A stretch of 64,000 nucleotides of DNA, taken from Bacteroidota bacterium. GTDB taxonomy: Bacteria; Bacteroidota; Ignavibacteria; Kryptoniales; JAKASW01. The translations under genes and the position numbers were made by a program. Below the pieces are notes generated by a model that was not told the origin of the DNA, did not search any database, and saw only the letters and a program-made list of their open reading frames with translations. Location of the stretch: positions 51,461 through 115,460 of the forward strand of contig JAMCXB010000052.1 of NCBI GenBank assembly GCA_023480735.1, written 5' to 3'. This document shows, one piece after another, positions 62,485 to 64,000 of the stretch (within the stretch, counting starts at the first letter, position 1; every line of letters starts with the position of its first letter).

Positions 62485-64000
62485 ATGAAAGGGTTAAAGG
62501 TTGCACTGTCTGTTCTCTTGTTCGGTCTGCTGTACAGCACGGCAGGCGCGCAAGTCTTTTTCACGGCTGAGTTAGACGGAAGCCAGTCGGTACCTGCGGT
62601 CAGCACACCAGCCACCGCCACGGCCTGGGCAGTGTTGAACGCTAACACCAACAGACTCACATACCGCATAACTTATGCGAACCTCTCCAGCAGTTTTCTC
62701 GCAGCTCACTTCCATCTCGGCGCTCCAGGTGTCAACGGCGGGGTGGTAATGCCCATAAATACATTTGCAGGAAACACCGCACAGGGGGAATGGACCAATA
62801 TTCCCGATTCGATAATCGCGGATATGATGAAAGGCGACATCTACATCAACATCCATTCCTCTTTGCATCCTGGCGGAGAGATTCGAGGACAACTGGAGCC
62901 GGCGCCGGGTATCGGCGTAGCAATGACGCTGGATGGAGCACAAGATGTGCCGGCGTTGAGCGTCAACGGCACGGGAACCGGTTGGGCTCTCTTCAAACCG
63001 GGTTCGGACACGCTCATGTATGAGGTCACCGTATCCGGTTTGACATCCCCGATAGTCGGGTCTCATTTTCACCTGGGCGCAGCCGGCACGAATGGCCCGG
63101 TCGTATTTCCATTTACAATGACCGACAGTACCACCTCAGGGATCTGGGTGTTCCCCGATACGATGTGGATGCCGCTGGTGACAAATTCCTTGTATGTAAA
63201 CGTCCACACGCAACAGAACACCGGTGGGGAAATAAGAGGACAATTCATGCTCGAGCCGTCGGACACGATCTTCCTGACCTCCTCCATGAACGGCAGCCAG
63301 GCGACTCCACCGGCGGTGACAAGCGGGAGCGCGACCGCATGGTCGATACTCGATGTCCCCCCTTCCGGCAGCAGTTCATACGGATCTTCCACTTCTCCAT
63401 CACCGCAACTTACTTACCGGATAACCTACGCAAATCTCGACAGCACATTCCTTGCAGCTCATTTTCATCTCGGAGCGCCCGGAGTCAGCGGAGGCGTCGT
63501 GGAACCGATCACGACTTTCAGCGGCAATACGGCACAGGGAACATGGTCGGGAATTCCTGATTCTATCGTCGACGACATACTGGCTGGAGACATTTATATA
63601 AACATACATTCATTGAAGTATCCTGCCGGCGAGCTTCGCGGACAGCTTCTTATGGCGACGGGCATACCGTTCTCCATCAGTCTCTCCGGCTCCCAGGACT
63701 CGCCTCCAATCAAGACTTACGGGACCGGAACAGGCTGGGCAATCCTCGATACCACAGGCTCTAATCTCACCTACGAGATAACGCATGCCAGCCTGTCCTC
63801 CGGCACAATTGCGGCGCACTTTCATTTAGGTGCAGCCGGAGTCAACGGTTCCGTATTGACCCCATTCGGTTACGCCGACAGCACCGCATCCGGGGTCTGG
63901 ACCTCACTACCGGACAGCGCGGTTACCGATCTGCTGAACGGAGACGTATACGCGAATATCCACACTACGGCACATCCATCCGGCGAGATCAGAGGACAAC
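62485..64000 (+). CDS. Secreted protein of tandem CHRD domains, cut by the window end
   Basis: Starts at ATG 62485 with AGGAGGAG 5-8 bases upstream and stays open to the last base (505 codons, no stop). Signal peptide ends STAGAQ. The rest is four CHRD domains of about 115-130 residues. Each has HFHLGAPG- or HFHLGAAG-like motifs in the middle and closes with GDIYINIHS and GEIRGQ (first, third) or similar (NVHTQQNTGGEIRGQ). CHRD is the chordin fold, found in bacterial surface proteins. The C-terminus, where a T9SS tail would be expected from the neighbours, lies outside the window. Confidence 0.85.
   Translation, partial: MKGLKVALSVLLFGLLYSTAGAQVFFTAELDGSQSVPAVSTPATATAWAVLNANTNRLTYRITYANLSSSFLAAHFHLGAPGVNGGVVMPINTFAGNTAQGEWTNIPDSIIADMMKGDIYINIHSSLHPGGEIRGQLEPAPGIGVAMTLDGAQDVPALSVNGTGTGWALFKPGSDTLMYEVTVSGLTSPIVGSHFHLGAAGTNGPVVFPFTMTDSTTSGIWVFPDTMWMPLVTNSLYVNVHTQQNTGGEIRGQFMLEPSDTIFLTSSMNGSQATPPAVTSGSATAWSILDVPPSGSSSYGSSTSPSPQLTYRITYANLDSTFLAAHFHLGAPGVSGGVVEPITTFSGNTAQGTWSGIPDSIVDDILAGDIYINIHSLKYPAGELRGQLLMATGIPFSISLSGSQDSPPIKTYGTGTGWAILDTTGSNLTYEITHASLSSGTIAAHFHLGAAGVNGSVLTPFGYADSTASGVWTSLPDSAVTDLLNGDVYANIHTTAHPSGEIRGQ

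Noticed and set aside
1..64000. CRISPR arrays or complete insertion sequences
   Set aside because: No regularly spaced repeats and no transposase genes were found on either strand.

Overview
The window looks like a chromosomal piece of a Gram-negative, flagellated bacterium of the Bacteroidota/Chlorobiota/Ignavibacteriota side of the tree. The reasons: four secreted proteins end in a type IX secretion (T9SS) type A sorting domain with the NYPNPFNP-like motif common in Ignavibacteria and relatives; lpxC and fabZ are fused into one gene; two OmpH/Skp genes follow bamA; and flagellin, fliS, fliD and flgM are present, which excludes the many non-flagellated Bacteroidia. This placement is inference from gene content.

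Layout. 1-11.4 kb (minus): a secreted Ntn-hydrolase and a SPOR protein, a large T9SS cargo protein, then an apparent operon of a lipoprotein, a GAF/sigma-54 activator, a Ser/Thr kinase with PEGA repeats, a kelch T9SS protein and a DUF5683-like protein. 11.8-15.4 kb: a flagellar cluster (flagellin, fliS, fliD, flgN-like, flgM) headed by a convincing sigma-28 promoter and closed by a terminator. 15.4-22.4 kb: a glycosyltransferase, a 1421-residue PAS/GAF/receiver protein and a histidine kinase. 22.5-23.0 kb: a MITE-like element, a tRNA-like sequence broken by nested palindromes, and an intact tRNA-Ala(GGC). 23.2-31.2 kb: rpsT, a GalT-like enzyme, isocitrate dehydrogenase, a decayed hydrolase, an MFS transporter, ychF, a secreted esterase and a family 5 uracil-DNA glycosylase. 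31.3-38 kb: an accessory island of secreted proteins (T9SS tail, FIMAH-like tails, a metallopeptidase-like protein and a C39-type peptidase interrupted by one in-frame TGA), with a 381-bp direct repeat carrying leader and signal peptide in front of two genes. 38.2-41.5 kb: a radical SAM enzyme, a HicB-like protein, an SDR and hprK. 41.6-43.8 kb: a second MITE copy and a decaying locus (MerR/B12-binding regulator remnant behind a textbook sigma-70 promoter, an intact TIGR01777 epimerase, a possible lycopene-cyclase remnant). 43.8-49.0 kb: a housekeeping operon (hypothetical, ybeY, DUF494/smg, topA, xerC, hpf) with a strong terminator; then csp and a zinc-ribbon protein. 50.3-62.3 kb: an envelope operon in the order comEC, uppS, bamA, ompH, ompH, lpxD, lpxC/fabZ, lpxA, lipoate ligase, panB. 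From 62.5 kb a plus-strand CHRD-repeat protein runs off the window.

The most unusual signals are: (1) two copies of a ~120-bp MITE-like element, each flanked by a perfect 8-bp target duplication; (2) a tRNA-like gene with a 52-nt nested-palindrome insert exactly in the D loop; (3) a single in-frame TGA directly before the catalytic Gly-Cys of a C39-like peptidase; (4) a duplicated promoter/leader/signal-peptide block in front of two different exoproteins; (5) a decaying B12/light-regulator locus. No CRISPR array or complete insertion sequence was seen.
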